A stretch of 64,000 nt of DNA from Gloeocapsa sp. DLM2.Bin57 (GCA_007693955.1 RECR01000037.1:1-64000), one strand, 5' to 3'. Positions 1-9,280 are shown, counted from the first letter of the stretch. Program-made: numbers and translations. The notes: generated from the letters alone by a model not told the origin.

Positions 1-2
1 GT

Positions 3-1310
3 TCTCAAAAAAGCGGTAAAATACACGTTTTCGACAGAGAAACAGGCAAAGAAATTACCTATTTTTATGCTCCAGGAATTGGAGTAGAAAATATCACGAT
101 TAAAGATGAGCAACTCTGGGTATCAGACAATCTCGAACAAACGGTTTATTGTCTCGACCGTGCCACAGGGCAAATAATTTACAGTATGTTGACCCCTTTT
201 CAATCTCCTACGGGGTTAAGTTTTTATACGGAGGAAAGTACAGAAAAAGAAACCCTCTATGTAACCTACGCTTTTAGAGAACCCTATATTCGAGATAACC
301 CTAATCGCGATCCCAGTCATGAAATGCAGTATCGGGATCAAACCTTCATACATCCTCTCTATTTCCATTACTACGAAGATAAAAAATATACCCTTTCTAA
401 CGGTTATCGAGTAGAAATGACCTATGTAGAAGAGATTTCACCCCTAGATCAAGTTAACCTACAGAATCTAGAATGGCGTATCGCTTTACCCACAGATACC
501 AATCGTCAAAAAGTCATCAAAGTCGAAGCGATCGGAATACCCTTTACCGAAGAGGTTAACTCTGAAGGACAAAAAATAGCCGTTTTTAAATTTGAGCACC
601 TCACAGGAGATACCCGCTGTATTTTCGGTTGGCGCGCGGTTATAGAATTATGGAGTCTCAAATATCAAATCACCCCTAGAGATTGCGAATCACTTCCCCC
701 ACTGTCGGAAGAATATCAACAGCGTTATCTGTTAGATGATGACGATTTAGCTATGAATACAGAAATAATCCAAAGAGCAGCCCAAGAAGCGATTAATAAA
801 GAAACTAATTTATTACGTCAAGTCTATAACATCCGTACCTACGTTTACGATCGCCTCTCCTACGGAATGAAACCCCATATTGATACTCCAGATATAGCAC
901 TGAAACGCGGAGTAGGTTCATGTGGTGAATATTTAGGGATCTTATTAGCCTTATCTCGTTTAAATGGGATTGCTTGTCGTACCGTCGGTAGATATAAATG
1001 TCCCCAAAATCCCGAACAGAAAAACATCCCTCTGATACCTGATTATAATCACGTCTGGATGGAATTTTACCTACCTGGTTTTGGTTGGTTACCCATGGAA
1101 TCTAACCCCGACGATTTATTTGATGGAGGACCATATCCTAACCGCTTTTTTATGGGTATAGCTTGGTATCATGCAGAAATGGCAAAAGGTGTACCCTTTG
1201 AAAAAGTAACCACTCAGGGAGTTCCCCTCAAGGAAATCAATATGTCTATTGGGGAATTAGCACTTAATCACGTCCAATTTGTTATTCTCGAAGAATTAAT
1301 CCCTCAATAA
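3..1310 (+). CDS. Propeller-like/transglutaminase-domain protein (5' end outside window)
   Basis: The reading frame is open from base 3, so the gene starts left of the window; an ATG at 186 is only internal. The first 60 or so visible residues contain two phrases of the kind ETGKE...DRATGQ, typical of blades of YncE/PQQ-type beta-propellers. The C-terminal part is a transglutaminase-like (papain-fold) domain. Counting from the Met at 186, it shows the nucleophile in GSCGEY (Cys246), the His in YNHVWMEF (His289) and an acidic/Asn stretch near 305-310. Such proteins act as proteases or amidases on unknown substrates. The domain call is firm, the substrate unknown. The gene converges on the esterase gene, with a hairpin between them. 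Confidence 0.8.
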   Translation, partial: SQKSGKIHVFDRETGKEITYFYAPGIGVENITIKDEQLWVSDNLEQTVYCLDRATGQIIYSMLTPFQSPTGLSFYTEESTEKETLYVTYAFREPYIRDNPNRDPSHEMQYRDQTFIHPLYFHYYEDKKYTLSNGYRVEMTYVEEISPLDQVNLQNLEWRIALPTDTNRQKVIKVEAIGIPFTEEVNSEGQKIAVFKFEHLTGDTRCIFGWRAVIELWSLKYQITPRDCESLPPLSEEYQQRYLLDDDDLAMNTEIIQRAAQEAINKETNLLRQVYNIRTYVYDRLSYGMKPHIDTPDIALKRGVGSCGEYLGILLALSRLNGIACRTVGRYKCPQNPEQKNIPLIPDYNHVWMEFYLPGFGWLPMESNPDDLFDGGPYPNRFFMGIAWYHAEMAKGVPFEKVTTQGVPLKEINMSIGELALNHVQFVILEELIPQ

Positions 1311-1318
1311 TATCTTAA

Positions 1319-1337
1319 CCGCCTTTTTAAAAGGCGG
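1319..1337. terminator. Hairpin between convergent genes
   Basis: CCGCCTTT and AAAGGCGG form a near-perfect stem of about 8 bp just after the stop at 1310, in a convergent intergenic gap. There is no long U-run after the stem on either strand, so a bidirectional terminator is plausible but not strong. The rest of the gap (1338-1515) is A+T-rich, and I see no gene in it. Confidence 0.45.
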
Positions 1338-1515
1338 AAAAAATATCAATTTTTCAATTCTGATCATTACTGTTTCGTAACAAAACTACAATTTGCCTAA
1401 ATATTTTACTTTCCTACATTATTAATTTTACTAAGATAAATTACTCTTGCTAAAAAATGTCATAGCGATCACAAAGGTTTTAAAATCTGATTAAATCTGC
1501 AAATGATTAACTTAA

Positions 1516-2151
1516 TTAACCTTTATACTGAATATGTACAATGAGCGACCAAATTTCCTCTAAAACATCCATCAAAGAGTGATCACTATCTAACTCCACT
1601 AGTTTTACTTGTTGATGAGTATCTCGATAAACTCGACTAGATTCTACAGGGATAACCGTATCTTTGATTCCATGTATAATTAGGGTTGGTATTTCTCTAT
1701 TAAGTTCTACTTCCTGATAGTTTTGTAAATCTAACATAAATTCATAACTTAAAGGAAGTGCTAGTTTTTCCCCATGGTGATAAAACTGATAATATCCCTG
1801 TTGTTGCCATTTGCTAATTTCTGTCTCTCCCAATAAAGATTGTAACTGAGATAAGAAATTAAAAGCAGGTGCGAGTAAAATCAACTTCTCAATCTGAGGG
1901 TGACTTTGGGCTAACCAAGTTGCTGTTAAACCTCCAAAACTTGAACCAATCAGAGTAACAGATTCTTGAGTTTCTGTTAAAATGGTCTCTACTTGCTGTA
2001 ACTGTCGAGTTAGGGTTAGATTACTAAAATCTCCTTGATTGAGATCTAGAATTATTAAAGGGATACCTAAGCTATCAAAGCGTTGTTGAAAATATTTAGC
2101 CTTACTTGATTTGGGGCTAGAAGCAAAACCATGTAGATAAATATAAATCAT
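1516..2151 (-). CDS. YqiA-like alpha/beta-hydrolase (esterase)
   Basis: This 211-residue protein starts with MIYIYLHGFASSP, a strand followed by the HG oxyanion motif, as in the short YqiA/UPF0227 esterases. The nucleophile elbow is GSSFGG, with an Asp in GIKDTVIP and the catalytic His in DSDHSL near the C-terminus. I chose the ATG at 2151 because the longer frame to 2268 would overlap the upstream amidase and adds an unrelated 39 residues before the first beta strand. It lies 25 bases after the amidase stop on the same strand, so the two may be co-transcribed. Substrate unknown. Confidence 0.75.
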   Translation of the reverse strand: MIYIYLHGFASSPKSSKAKYFQQRFDSLGIPLIILDLNQGDFSNLTLTRQLQQVETILTETQESVTLIGSSFGGLTATWLAQSHPQIEKLILLAPAFNFLSQLQSLLGETEISKWQQQGYYQFYHHGEKLALPLSYEFMLDLQNYQEVELNREIPTLIIHGIKDTVIPVESSRVYRDTHQQVKLVELDSDHSLMDVLEEIWSLIVHIQYKG

Positions 2152-2176
2152 TAAAATCTTATCTAAATATAGCTCA

Positions 2177-3937
2177 TTATAATTGAGTAAACCAAAGAGC
2201 GATCGCTTCACTGAGAGTATCAACCAACTGATATTGTGCTTCAGGATTAGTAATCCATTCAAACTCAACAGGATTAATCAGAAAACCCAATTCTAGTAGT
2301 ATAGTAGGTACTTGGTGAGGACGAGTCAGAGCGAGATTATTCCAATAGATACCATAATCGGGACGCTGTAATTTATTAACCAGATGATTATGGATGAATA
2401 CAGCTAAAGAATGGGCTTGAGGATGATACCAAAAGGTACTTACTCCCATGGTATTGAGAGCGTCGCCACCGTCGGGTAAAGCATTATAGTGGATAGATAG
2501 AGCTATAGTTGGGTTAATTTCTGCGATAAAATCTACTCTTTCCTGTAAAGATAATTCTCGGTCATCTTCCCTAGTTAAATAGACTGTCGCTCCTTTTTGG
2601 CGCAATTTTTGGGCTAATAGTTGGGAAATCAACAGATTAATCTCTTTTTCGGGGTAACCCGTCGGTCCTCTTGCTCCTGATTCCTTACCACCGTGTCCAG
2701 GATCTAAAACTATGGTAATATTTTGTAAGGGTAAAAGACTCTGTTGAGTTATTCTTGGGGGATGATTAATCGAGAGAATCAGGTTATTCTGTTCATAACG
2801 ATAATCATAACCCCATTGTTGGTTAGTTTTAAAACGTAGTTGATATTGTACTTGATTGGGTGTAATTTGTTGCCAATCTAGACGCTGTATCCAGGGATGA
2901 TCATCAAAACGAATAGTATCAGTTTGAGCGATAGTATTGTAAAGAGTAAGGGTTAGGGTATTATCTCCTTGTTGGATAGTCAAAGGTATCGGTATCTCTA
3001 AAGGAAAAATAATCTCTGTTTGATCTGGTGATTTACGAGTAGTAACCACTCTAATTGCTGATTGAGGAGGGATAGCTTGGGGAATTGGTTGAGTTTCTGT
3101 CTCTTTTACCCAAAAACCAGAGTCTAAACGCAACCATTCTCCCTCTTTTGCCGTTATTCTCGCCCTAGTTCCCTCGGGAAGGGGGGTTAAACGGGAATAA
3201 TCAGTACCAGGACCGGTACGAGTGACAGCGCGATCGCTTTTAATTCTGATTACTCCTAAATCTTGTGGTGATACTATAGTGATTTTACTCTTACCTGTCT
3301 CTACTAACTGACGATCGCGCCAATTGAGTTTAAAAATAGGATGACCGAGAAAACCAGTTTCAGTAAAAGTGGTACAACCTTGATAATAACCCCTAGAAGC
3401 AGGAAGGTTATATTCTGAGATGGGAGTATAGATAGCTTGATTGGGGACAAGTTCTCTTTGTTCGGTTTGGGGAAATAATGAGACGGTTTGTCCACCTATT
3501 TCTACCCTTACTTTAGCATGGTCTGGAGCGATCGCCCCAAAACAAACTAGTTCATCTCTTAAACGGGTAATATCGGTATTGGGGGTTAAAGAATCTTCTC
3601 CAAAAGCTAAATCTGTGGGAATTTCTACTTGTGTGGGGACACGTGTAATTACTCTTTCCATAGTTTGGTCTTGATAACGTAAAATAAACCTATTTTCACC
3701 AATTTGCAGGGGAAAACTCGGCGCAAAATGTCCCTGTTCACTTCTAGTGATAACTTGGTCATTAATGGTTACTTCTGCTGCTGTTGGCGCTGTACCTATA
3801 AAAAATATTTGTTCGGCTGTGGTGGTATGTCCTGTGGGAGGATAAGCTAAGTAAAAAGAGGTTTCAGCGTGAGTCATGACAGGAAAAGCAATGACGGTTA
3901 AACTAATACAGGGAAATAAACCTAAATAACGATTCAT
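2177..3937 (-). CDS. N-acetylmuramoyl-L-alanine amidase (AmiC-like) with SH3 domain
   Basis: This secreted peptidoglycan amidase cleaves the bond between N-acetylmuramic acid and L-alanine. From the ATG at 3937 the 586 residues begin with a signal peptide (MNRYLGLF...THA). There follow an Ig-like N-terminal region, an SH3b domain at about 231-279 and an Amidase_3 domain at about 408-586. Zinc-site residues are visible in DPGHGG (His415), YPEKEIN (Glu432) and SIHYNA (His483), with the catalytic Glu in LLELGF. A longer frame from TTG at 3955 would overlap the start of the divergent symporter, so I reject it. In cyanobacteria such enzymes act in cell separation; that role is inferred. Confidence 0.88.
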   Translation of the reverse strand: MNRYLGLFPCISLTVIAFPVMTHAETSFYLAYPPTGHTTTAEQIFFIGTAPTAAEVTINDQVITRSEQGHFAPSFPLQIGENRFILRYQDQTMERVITRVPTQVEIPTDLAFGEDSLTPNTDITRLRDELVCFGAIAPDHAKVRVEIGGQTVSLFPQTEQRELVPNQAIYTPISEYNLPASRGYYQGCTTFTETGFLGHPIFKLNWRDRQLVETGKSKITIVSPQDLGVIRIKSDRAVTRTGPGTDYSRLTPLPEGTRARITAKEGEWLRLDSGFWVKETETQPIPQAIPPQSAIRVVTTRKSPDQTEIIFPLEIPIPLTIQQGDNTLTLTLYNTIAQTDTIRFDDHPWIQRLDWQQITPNQVQYQLRFKTNQQWGYDYRYEQNNLILSINHPPRITQQSLLPLQNITIVLDPGHGGKESGARGPTGYPEKEINLLISQLLAQKLRQKGATVYLTREDDRELSLQERVDFIAEINPTIALSIHYNALPDGGDALNTMGVSTFWYHPQAHSLAVFIHNHLVNKLQRPDYGIYWNNLALTRPHQVPTILLELGFLINPVEFEWITNPEAQYQLVDTLSEAIALWFTQL

Positions 3938-3949
3938 AATAATATTTTC

Positions 3950-5704
3950 ATGCAATTAGTCGATTGGTTAGTAGTTTTACTCTATCTTTTGGGAACTCTC
4001 GCTTTAGGACTATACTTATCCCCGAAGGGTTCTCAAAGTTTAACAGATTTTTTTGTCTCTGGGCGATCGCTACCTTGGTGGTTAGCGGGTACAAGTATGG
4101 CTGCTACTACCTTCTCTATTGATACACCCTTGATTATTACCAGTATTGTAGCTACAAGGGGTATTGCTGGCAATTGGGTTTGGTGGAGTTTTGGGATCGC
4201 CCATATTCTGATGATTTATTTATTTGCGCGTCTTTGGCGTCGTTCTGAAGTAATCACCGATGCTGAACTCACGGAACTTCGTTATGGTGGTTATCTCGCT
4301 TCTTGGTTACGAGGAGTAAAAGCCTTTTTATTCGCTGTTCCCATTAACTGTCTCGGTATTGGTTACGCTATGTTAGCCATGGTTAAGGTTGTAGATGCTT
4401 TACAATTATGGCAAAGTTTAGGATTTAATCCAGAGGAAAATCAGAAAATTTGCAGCGTGGTAGGAGTTAGTATATTCGTACTAACATACGCGGGTTTCTC
4501 TGGTTTATGGGGTGTAGTAGCCACAGATTTTTTTCAATTCTTTTTAGGGTTAACAGGTGCAATCATCGTAGCCATAATCGCCCTGCAACATATGGGAGGA
4601 ATTCACGAGTTAATACCCCAAGTAGAAGCAGTTAGTCAGTTCAATGTTTTAACCTTTTTCCCTCTAGAAGAAACAGCGAAAATTTCCCTAACTACTTTTG
4701 GAAGTTATTTATTTTTACAATGGTGGTCATTTCGTCGTAGTGATGGGGGAGGAGAGTTTATCCAACGTCTCCTCTCGGTAAAAGATGAAACTGAAGCAGT
4801 TAAGTCAGCTTGGTTATTTAACATCTTACACTATATAGTGCGTACTTGGCCCTGGATCGTCGTAGCTTTAGTTGCTATCGTTTATTATCCAAACTTAGAA
4901 GATCCCGAATTAGCTTATCCTAAACTGATGTTAGAGTTTTTACCCCCAATATTACTAGGTTTAGTAGTAGCTTCTCTGATCGCCGCTTTTATGAGTACTG
5001 TCTCTACCTCGATTAATTGGGGTGCATCTTATTTGACTAATGACTTATATCAGCGTTTTGTTAATCCCGAAGCGACTCAACCACAATTAGTCTTGGTAGG
5101 ACGTTTGAGTTCTATTTTTGTTACAGTGATAGGGGCGATCGCCGCTTTTTACGCTGATGATATTTATACAGTCTTTGAATTAGTCATCGCTATTGGTACA
5201 GGTCCTGGGTTAATCTTAATTCTACGTTGGTTTTGGTGGCGTATCAACGCAGCTACAGAGTTAGCAGCAATGTTATCGGGTTTACTCATGGGAGTCATTA
5301 CCAGTCTTGTTCCCGCTTTTGGGGAGGTGTTTGCTGATTTTGGTCTGCGTTTATTGGTTATTTCTGTGGTTACTATCACTATCTGCTTTACGGTGATGTT
5401 ATTAACTCCCCCAGAATCAGAGAATACCCTAGATGAATTTTACCGTCGTGTGCGTCCCGATGCTAGGGGGTGGCGACGTCAACAACAACGAACCCAAGTT
5501 ATACCTCTACAAGATTTAGGTCAAGATTTACAAAAAGCGATCGCCGCTATCTTCATCCTATATGGTTTAATGTTCGCGGTAGGGGGTTTTTTACTCCTAC
5601 AACCTCTCACTGGTTGGATTGCTTTAATCTTTGCTGTAGGTGGGGGATTGTGGTTGCGCACCGCTACGCAAATCTCGAAGAGATCCCTCCAGTCTAGGAG
5701 TTGA
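3950..5704 (+). CDS. Sodium/solute symporter (SSS family)
   Basis: This is an integral membrane protein of 584 residues with about 13 hydrophobic segments. The N-terminal signature (LVVLLYLLGTLALGLYLS, then DFFVSGRSLPWW and MAATTFSIDTPL) is typical of sodium:solute symporters (SSF domain). The substrate cannot be read from sequence. The soluble loop near residues 490-530 (DEFYRRVRPDARGW) is common in this cyanobacterial subgroup. The start lies only 12 bases from the amidase start on the other strand, so the promoters for the two genes must lie inside coding sequence or overlap fully. A weak stem with a T-run follows the stop. Confidence 0.85.
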   Translation: MQLVDWLVVLLYLLGTLALGLYLSPKGSQSLTDFFVSGRSLPWWLAGTSMAATTFSIDTPLIITSIVATRGIAGNWVWWSFGIAHILMIYLFARLWRRSEVITDAELTELRYGGYLASWLRGVKAFLFAVPINCLGIGYAMLAMVKVVDALQLWQSLGFNPEENQKICSVVGVSIFVLTYAGFSGLWGVVATDFFQFFLGLTGAIIVAIIALQHMGGIHELIPQVEAVSQFNVLTFFPLEETAKISLTTFGSYLFLQWWSFRRSDGGGEFIQRLLSVKDETEAVKSAWLFNILHYIVRTWPWIVVALVAIVYYPNLEDPELAYPKLMLEFLPPILLGLVVASLIAAFMSTVSTSINWGASYLTNDLYQRFVNPEATQPQLVLVGRLSSIFVTVIGAIAAFYADDIYTVFELVIAIGTGPGLILILRWFWWRINAATELAAMLSGLLMGVITSLVPAFGEVFADFGLRLLVISVVTITICFTVMLLTPPESENTLDEFYRRVRPDARGWRRQQQRTQVIPLQDLGQDLQKAIAAIFILYGLMFAVGGFLLLQPLTGWIALIFAVGGGLWLRTATQISKRSLQSRS

Positions 5705-5737
5705 TTTAATAGCTAGTTATTAAAAGTTTTTTTATTT
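5705..5737 (+). terminator. Stem plus T-run after the symporter
   Basis: TTTAATA and TATTAAA can pair around a 6-base loop, followed by seven T in a row. The site lies between two convergent genes and runs to the last base of the hydrolase frame. The A/T-only stem makes it weak, but the position and T-run fit an intrinsic terminator. Confidence 0.5.
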
Positions 5738-6555
5738 TAAGACTGCATGATTTCATTTAAAAAATTAGCAATAGTAACATTAAAAGTATCTGGATTAACT
5801 AGAAATGCCCAATGATTTCCAGGGAATTCAACAATAGTTAAATTAGTTAGATATTGACGATAAGGTTGTAATTGCCAATTAGTCCGATTTAAACCTTTTT
5901 CTGGTTTAATAAATAGAGTTGGTATGTCTATATAATCAGTTAAACCTGAAACTTTAATTAATTCTAAAAAAATTTGATTCCGTGCGTTAATCGTAAATTT
6001 ACTACCCCAACTACCATCAGGTTTTTTTTCTATTCCTGCTTTCCAGGCTTTTTGTTGTAAACTACTCCAACCCCGATATTGTTTTAATTGACGCGCTACT
6101 GTTTCTGCTTCTTCATAACTAGAAAATGGTCCAATAGTCTTGAGAAAAGGTAAAACCTGATAAAGTAGAGGAAAACTGACACGGAAAAAACTAGGAATTT
6201 TTCCAATAAAAAAAGGATCAACCAAAATTAAACTACGAATATTTTCAGGAGATTGAGTAGCCCAAATAGTCGCTATTTTAGCACTCCAAGAATGAGCTAA
6301 AACATGAGCTGATGACCAACCTAAACTTTTCAATAATAATTGTAAATCACCTATTAAATCAAAAAAAGTATAACCATTTTCTGGTTTAAGACTATCACCA
6401 TGACCACGTAAATCTGGAGCGACAATTTGAAACCTTGGGGCAAGATATTCAGCCAAACTCTCCCAAACAAAAGCATTATCTGCTAAACCGTGGAGTAATA
6501 AGATTGGTTCTGTACCTTGACCCCATTTTTGATATGATAGTTCTATACTAGACAT
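5737..6555 (-). CDS. Alpha/beta-hydrolase
   Basis: This 272-residue alpha/beta-fold hydrolase of unknown substrate starts at ATG 6555 (MSSIELSYQKWGQG). The frame is open to 6657, but that would overlap the divergent zinc-ribbon gene. Visible elements are the oxyanion strand LLLHGLADN, the block DLRGHGDS, a nucleophile elbow AHSWS (Ser89) and a late NHW motif that supplies the catalytic His. The elbow has Ala and Ser in place of the usual Gly residues. It resembles haloperoxidase/esterase-type hydrolases; a precise function cannot be given. Confidence 0.78.
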   Translation of the reverse strand: MSSIELSYQKWGQGTEPILLLHGLADNAFVWESLAEYLAPRFQIVAPDLRGHGDSLKPENGYTFFDLIGDLQLLLKSLGWSSAHVLAHSWSAKIATIWATQSPENIRSLILVDPFFIGKIPSFFRVSFPLLYQVLPFLKTIGPFSSYEEAETVARQLKQYRGWSSLQQKAWKAGIEKKPDGSWGSKFTINARNQIFLELIKVSGLTDYIDIPTLFIKPEKGLNRTNWQLQPYRQYLTNLTIVEFPGNHWAFLVNPDTFNVTIANFLNEIMQS

Positions 6556-6592
6556 AAAATTAAGATTTTCCTGAGTACTTATTTTTATCAAA

Positions 6593-6793
6593 ATGTCAAA
6601 TTTTTCTGACCAACTTAAACCAGAAGAACGCCAAAAATGGCTTAATAAAATCGCCAAAGCTAACCAAAATAATATTTTTTGTCATTGTCGTGATTGTGAT
6701 TGGGAATGGGTTGATTCTGATTTAGGGAACAATTGTCGCTGTGGAAGCTTTAATATAGAAAGAATAGCCTGTTGGCAATTTCCTGATGATTAA
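6593..6793 (+). CDS. Small zinc-ribbon-like protein
   Basis: This 66-residue acidic protein has four closely spaced cysteines in the pattern CHCxxC...CxCG, followed by a conserved-looking tail ending in WQFPDD. The pattern suggests a zinc ribbon. I recall similar short proteins from other cyanobacteria without an assigned function. It diverges from the hydrolase gene, with 37 bases between the starts. Codon use looks like that of its neighbours, which argues for a real gene rather than a chance frame. Confidence 0.68.
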   Translation: MSNFSDQLKPEERQKWLNKIAKANQNNIFCHCRDCDWEWVDSDLGNNCRCGSFNIERIACWQFPDD

Positions 6794-6815
6794 AAATTTT
6801 TTGAGATATGTAAAA

Positions 6816-7256
6816 CTATAAAAATCTTACGCTTCTCACAGTTTGAGGAAAAACCCCCACCAATAAACCAAAAGCATCGTCAGGAATTTTTGTCATAGTT
6901 TGCTTATCAAACCAATGTTCAAACTGATTCAGAATTAATTGTGCTCTTTCTAAAGGGTTAGATTCATCAGTAATTTGTTTAATCAAGCGATTCCATTGAC
7001 GACGCATCAAATAAGCCGCTATTCTTTCCTTGGCAGTTTCAGGAAAATTAATCGTCAACTCCCCTACTGAGAGAATTTTAACTAAATCCGCATCAATAGA
7101 GCCACCAATTAACGAACCAGGACCTGCAAATTCAGCGTGATAACGTTTATAAATAATTACTCCATTTTTATGACGTGAATTAATCACCAAGACTTCTTGT
7201 TTTTGTAAGCGTTGAAGTAAATCAACATCCTGTATCTTTGTTTGTATTTCTAGCAT
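6816..7256 (-). CDS. Conserved hypothetical protein downstream of cofH
   Basis: This 146-residue soluble protein has no motif I recognise. The N-terminal half ([20 protein letters not shown], then [11 protein letters not shown]) looks like beta strands; the C-terminal half looks helical with several aromatic residues. Its start ATG at 7256 lies inside the 3' end of cofH (overlap 7222-7256), which implies translational coupling. A role tied to CofH is possible but only by position. Confidence 0.6.
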   Translation of the reverse strand: MLEIQTKIQDVDLLQRLQKQEVLVINSRHKNGVIIYKRYHAEFAGPGSLIGGSIDADLVKILSVGELTINFPETAKERIAAYLMRRQWNRLIKQITDESNPLERAQLILNQFEHWFDKQTMTKIPDDAFGLLVGVFPQTVRSVRFL

Positions 7257-8391
7257 AAACTGGTAACTTTGGCTCTAAATACTCGTAAAGAGTGGTTCTT
7301 TGTCGATAAGGACGATCGATTGACTTAATCGCTGTTTGTAAACTTTCCACTTCTAGACAAGTACCACCCATTGCACCCGCCATCGAGGTAATATGCTCTT
7401 CCATAAGAGTACCACCTAAATCATTACAACCCCAATTAAGAGCTTTTGTTGCACCATCTAGACCTAATTTTACCCAACTAGGTTGATGATTAGGAATCCA
7501 TTTACCTAAAAAAATACGCGCTACCGCGGTTAACTTGAGAGTATCTGGTAAACTAGGCTGGGCTCTACCTACTTTCTTGCGTAAAGGCAATGGTGCTTGT
7601 TCTCCTACAAAAGGTAAAATAATAAACTCAGTGATTCTAGCAGGATAATCCCTTTCTAAAGCAATTTGCTGTAAAGCTTTTAACTTTTCTAGATGTTCTA
7701 TTTGTTGAGAAGGTGTTTCTATGTGTCCTGATAACAGGGTACTCGTAGTAGGAATACCTAAACGATGAGCAGTAGTAATGATTTCTAACCAAGTTGCAGT
7801 ATTAATTTTTTCTGGACAGATAATTTTACGTACCTCATCGTTTAAAACCTCAGCAGCTGTACCAGGTAAAGAATTGACCCCCCCATCTCGTAAACTCAAT
7901 AAGACGTATTCATAACTTAAATTATCTTCTCTAGCGATAAATTGTATCTCTTGGGGAGAGAAAGCATGAAGATGAATTCTCGGAAAAGCACTTTTGATTT
8001 GACTGATTAGATTTAAATAATAGGACAAAGAACTACCATTTAATTTAGCATGAGGGTTTAATCCCCCCTGCATACAGATTTCTGTAGCCACTCTAGCCAC
8101 AGCATCTGAGGTTTTAGCGATGATTTGCTCACTATCGAGCCAAAAAGCTCCCGATTCCCCTAAATCTCGTCTAAAAGCACAAAAACCGCAACGTTGCTCA
8201 CAGATATTAGTAAAATTTAGATTGCGATTAACTACATAAGTTACAATATCTCCGACTTGTTGTTGACGTAATTGATTAGCGACTTGAGCGATTGCTTCGG
8301 TTTCTTCGCTATACAATAGAGATAATGCTTGATCTCGGGTAATTTCTTGCTCCTGCTGAGCTTGTTGTAAAATAATATTTATGTCAGTCAT
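7222..8391 (-). CDS. cofH: F0 synthase subunit 2 CofH (radical SAM)
   Basis: CofH joins 5-amino-6-ribitylaminouracil with tyrosine by radical chemistry; CofG then closes the deazaflavin ring to give F0, an antenna cofactor for some photolyases in cyanobacteria. This copy has 389 residues, with the radical SAM cluster motif CxxxCxxC at Cys64, Cys68 and Cys71, then the glycine motif MQGGLNP. I use ATG 8391 ([10 protein letters not shown]), since the 10 residues before it in the open frame come from the intergenic region. CofG is not in this window. The first ~120 bases are duplicated at 9603-9722. Confidence 0.88.
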   Translation of the reverse strand: MTDINIILQQAQQEQEITRDQALSLLYSEETEAIAQVANQLRQQQVGDIVTYVVNRNLNFTNICEQRCGFCAFRRDLGESGAFWLDSEQIIAKTSDAVARVATEICMQGGLNPHAKLNGSSLSYYLNLISQIKSAFPRIHLHAFSPQEIQFIAREDNLSYEYVLLSLRDGGVNSLPGTAAEVLNDEVRKIICPEKINTATWLEIITTAHRLGIPTTSTLLSGHIETPSQQIEHLEKLKALQQIALERDYPARITEFIILPFVGEQAPLPLRKKVGRAQPSLPDTLKLTAVARIFLGKWIPNHQPSWVKLGLDGATKALNWGCNDLGGTLMEEHITSMAGAMGGTCLEVESLQTAIKSIDRPYRQRTTLYEYLEPKLPVYARNTNKDTGC

Positions 8392-8597
8392 AATTTTAAA
8401 ATTTGCACCTTGATTGAACAAGAAACATTAGAATTACTAGAATGCGAAGGTCTGTGTTAAGATATCCCTAATTTTGCAGCTACTGCAACTCATAATTTAA
8501 TAATTCCTGATAATTTAGCTACTCGTAAAGAACTCCTACAATAGACTCAAGAGATCCAATGGTTACAAGAACAGGTTAACACTTCTTGGTTTTTTTA
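8267..8597. repeat. Left copy of the duplicated cofH/mutS2 start region
   Basis: This stretch covers the first ~125 bases of cofH, the short gap, and a decayed copy of the first ~190 bases of mutS2. It aligns over its whole length with 9603-9940, where the mutS2 part is intact and the cofH part is decayed. Both copies keep the same order and orientation, so one ancestral divergent junction was duplicated. It is read directly by comparing the two segments. Confidence 0.85.
8410..8597 (+). pseudogene. Broken 5' fragment of mutS2
   Basis: Starting with the same TTG and reading [11 protein letters not shown], this fragment matches the beginning of the intact mutS2 at 9741. It then acquires a TAA at 8458-8460, a deletion of some 10 bases near 8500 and a second in-frame-type stop (TAG) near 8541. 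The match ends near 8597, where nuclease-gene-type sequence begins. It cannot make a product and marks the left side of a duplication. Confidence 0.82.
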
Positions 8598-8612
8598 GCT
8601 AAATACTGTTTA

Positions 8613-8659
8613 AGGAATAATCATCATTGACACGCTTCATTTATGATCAATTTAGTAAA
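8613..8659 (+). repeat. 47-bp direct repeat, left copy
   Basis: From AGGAATAAT to TTTAGTAAA this sequence matches 9551-9597 with three mismatches in 47. It spans what looks like the last codons of a nuclease-like gene (ending ...CATTGA) and the first 11 codons of the next one, with stop and start overlapping as TTGA. Confidence 0.8.
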
Positions 8660-9247
8660 GACTATCTCGAAACCTTATTAAGCCCCTATGGTATAGTAGA
8701 GGTAGCCAAACAAATACCAGGGGAAATTAGAGAAGTTGACCTCTATTTTATTCCCCATACCCCCACCATCCCCGAAGAATTAGGTATTCTTGCTCAATTA
8801 GCTAACACACCCTCTCTGTTTGAACCCTATCGTAACCCAGTTACCCCCAAAGAAATCGAAGATTGTTTACTCAAACTCTTAGAAATTAGAGGACAATTAG
8901 TCAGAGAATCCAAAAGAAATAAAACCAACATAGTAGATTTACAACTACCCCGACTGTGGATAATTACTCCTACCGCATCACGCCAAATTATCGCACAATT
9001 TGGGACAAGATTAGCCACATCTTGGGGGGAAGGGATATACTGTTCACCAGAATTATTTAAAACAGGGATAATAGTAGTGCATCAATTACCAGTAACTAAA
9101 GAAACCCTGTGGTTAAGATTACTAGGAAGAGGAAAAGTCCAACAACAAGCTATAGATGAGTTATTAGCCTTAGCCGATGACTACCCCATTAAATCAGCTA
9201 TTCTAGAGATATTATACACACTGCAAAAGAATTTAGAAATAAATTGA
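8627..9247 (+). CDS. Rpn-like (PD-(D/E)XK) nuclease, N-terminal part of a split gene
   Basis: These 206 residues begin MTRFIYDQFSKDYLETLLSP from a TTG at 8627, a start typical of cyanobacterial members of the Rpn family (recombination-promoting nuclease/transposase-like). The block IPGEIREVDLYFIP holds the conserved acidic residue of the nuclease core. A TGA at 9245-9247 stops the frame, but the same frame continues in phase through DQNQREDRELIMRLAPLY into the next open frame. One full-length gene of about 313 codons was therefore interrupted by a single stop. Function is inferred from family resemblance; the truncated product may be inactive. Confidence 0.7.
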   Translation: MTRFIYDQFSKDYLETLLSPYGIVEVAKQIPGEIREVDLYFIPHTPTIPEELGILAQLANTPSLFEPYRNPVTPKEIEDCLLKLLEIRGQLVRESKRNKTNIVDLQLPRLWIITPTASRQIIAQFGTRLATSWGEGIYCSPELFKTGIIVVHQLPVTKETLWLRLLGRGKVQQQAIDELLALADDYPIKSAILEILYTLQKNLEIN

Positions 9248-9280
9248 GACCAAAATCAAAGAGAGGATAGAGAGTTAATT

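Noticed and set aside
2152-2268. Longer start of the esterase gene
   Set aside because: The extra 39 residues overlap the amidase gene and do not precede the fold in a family-like way.
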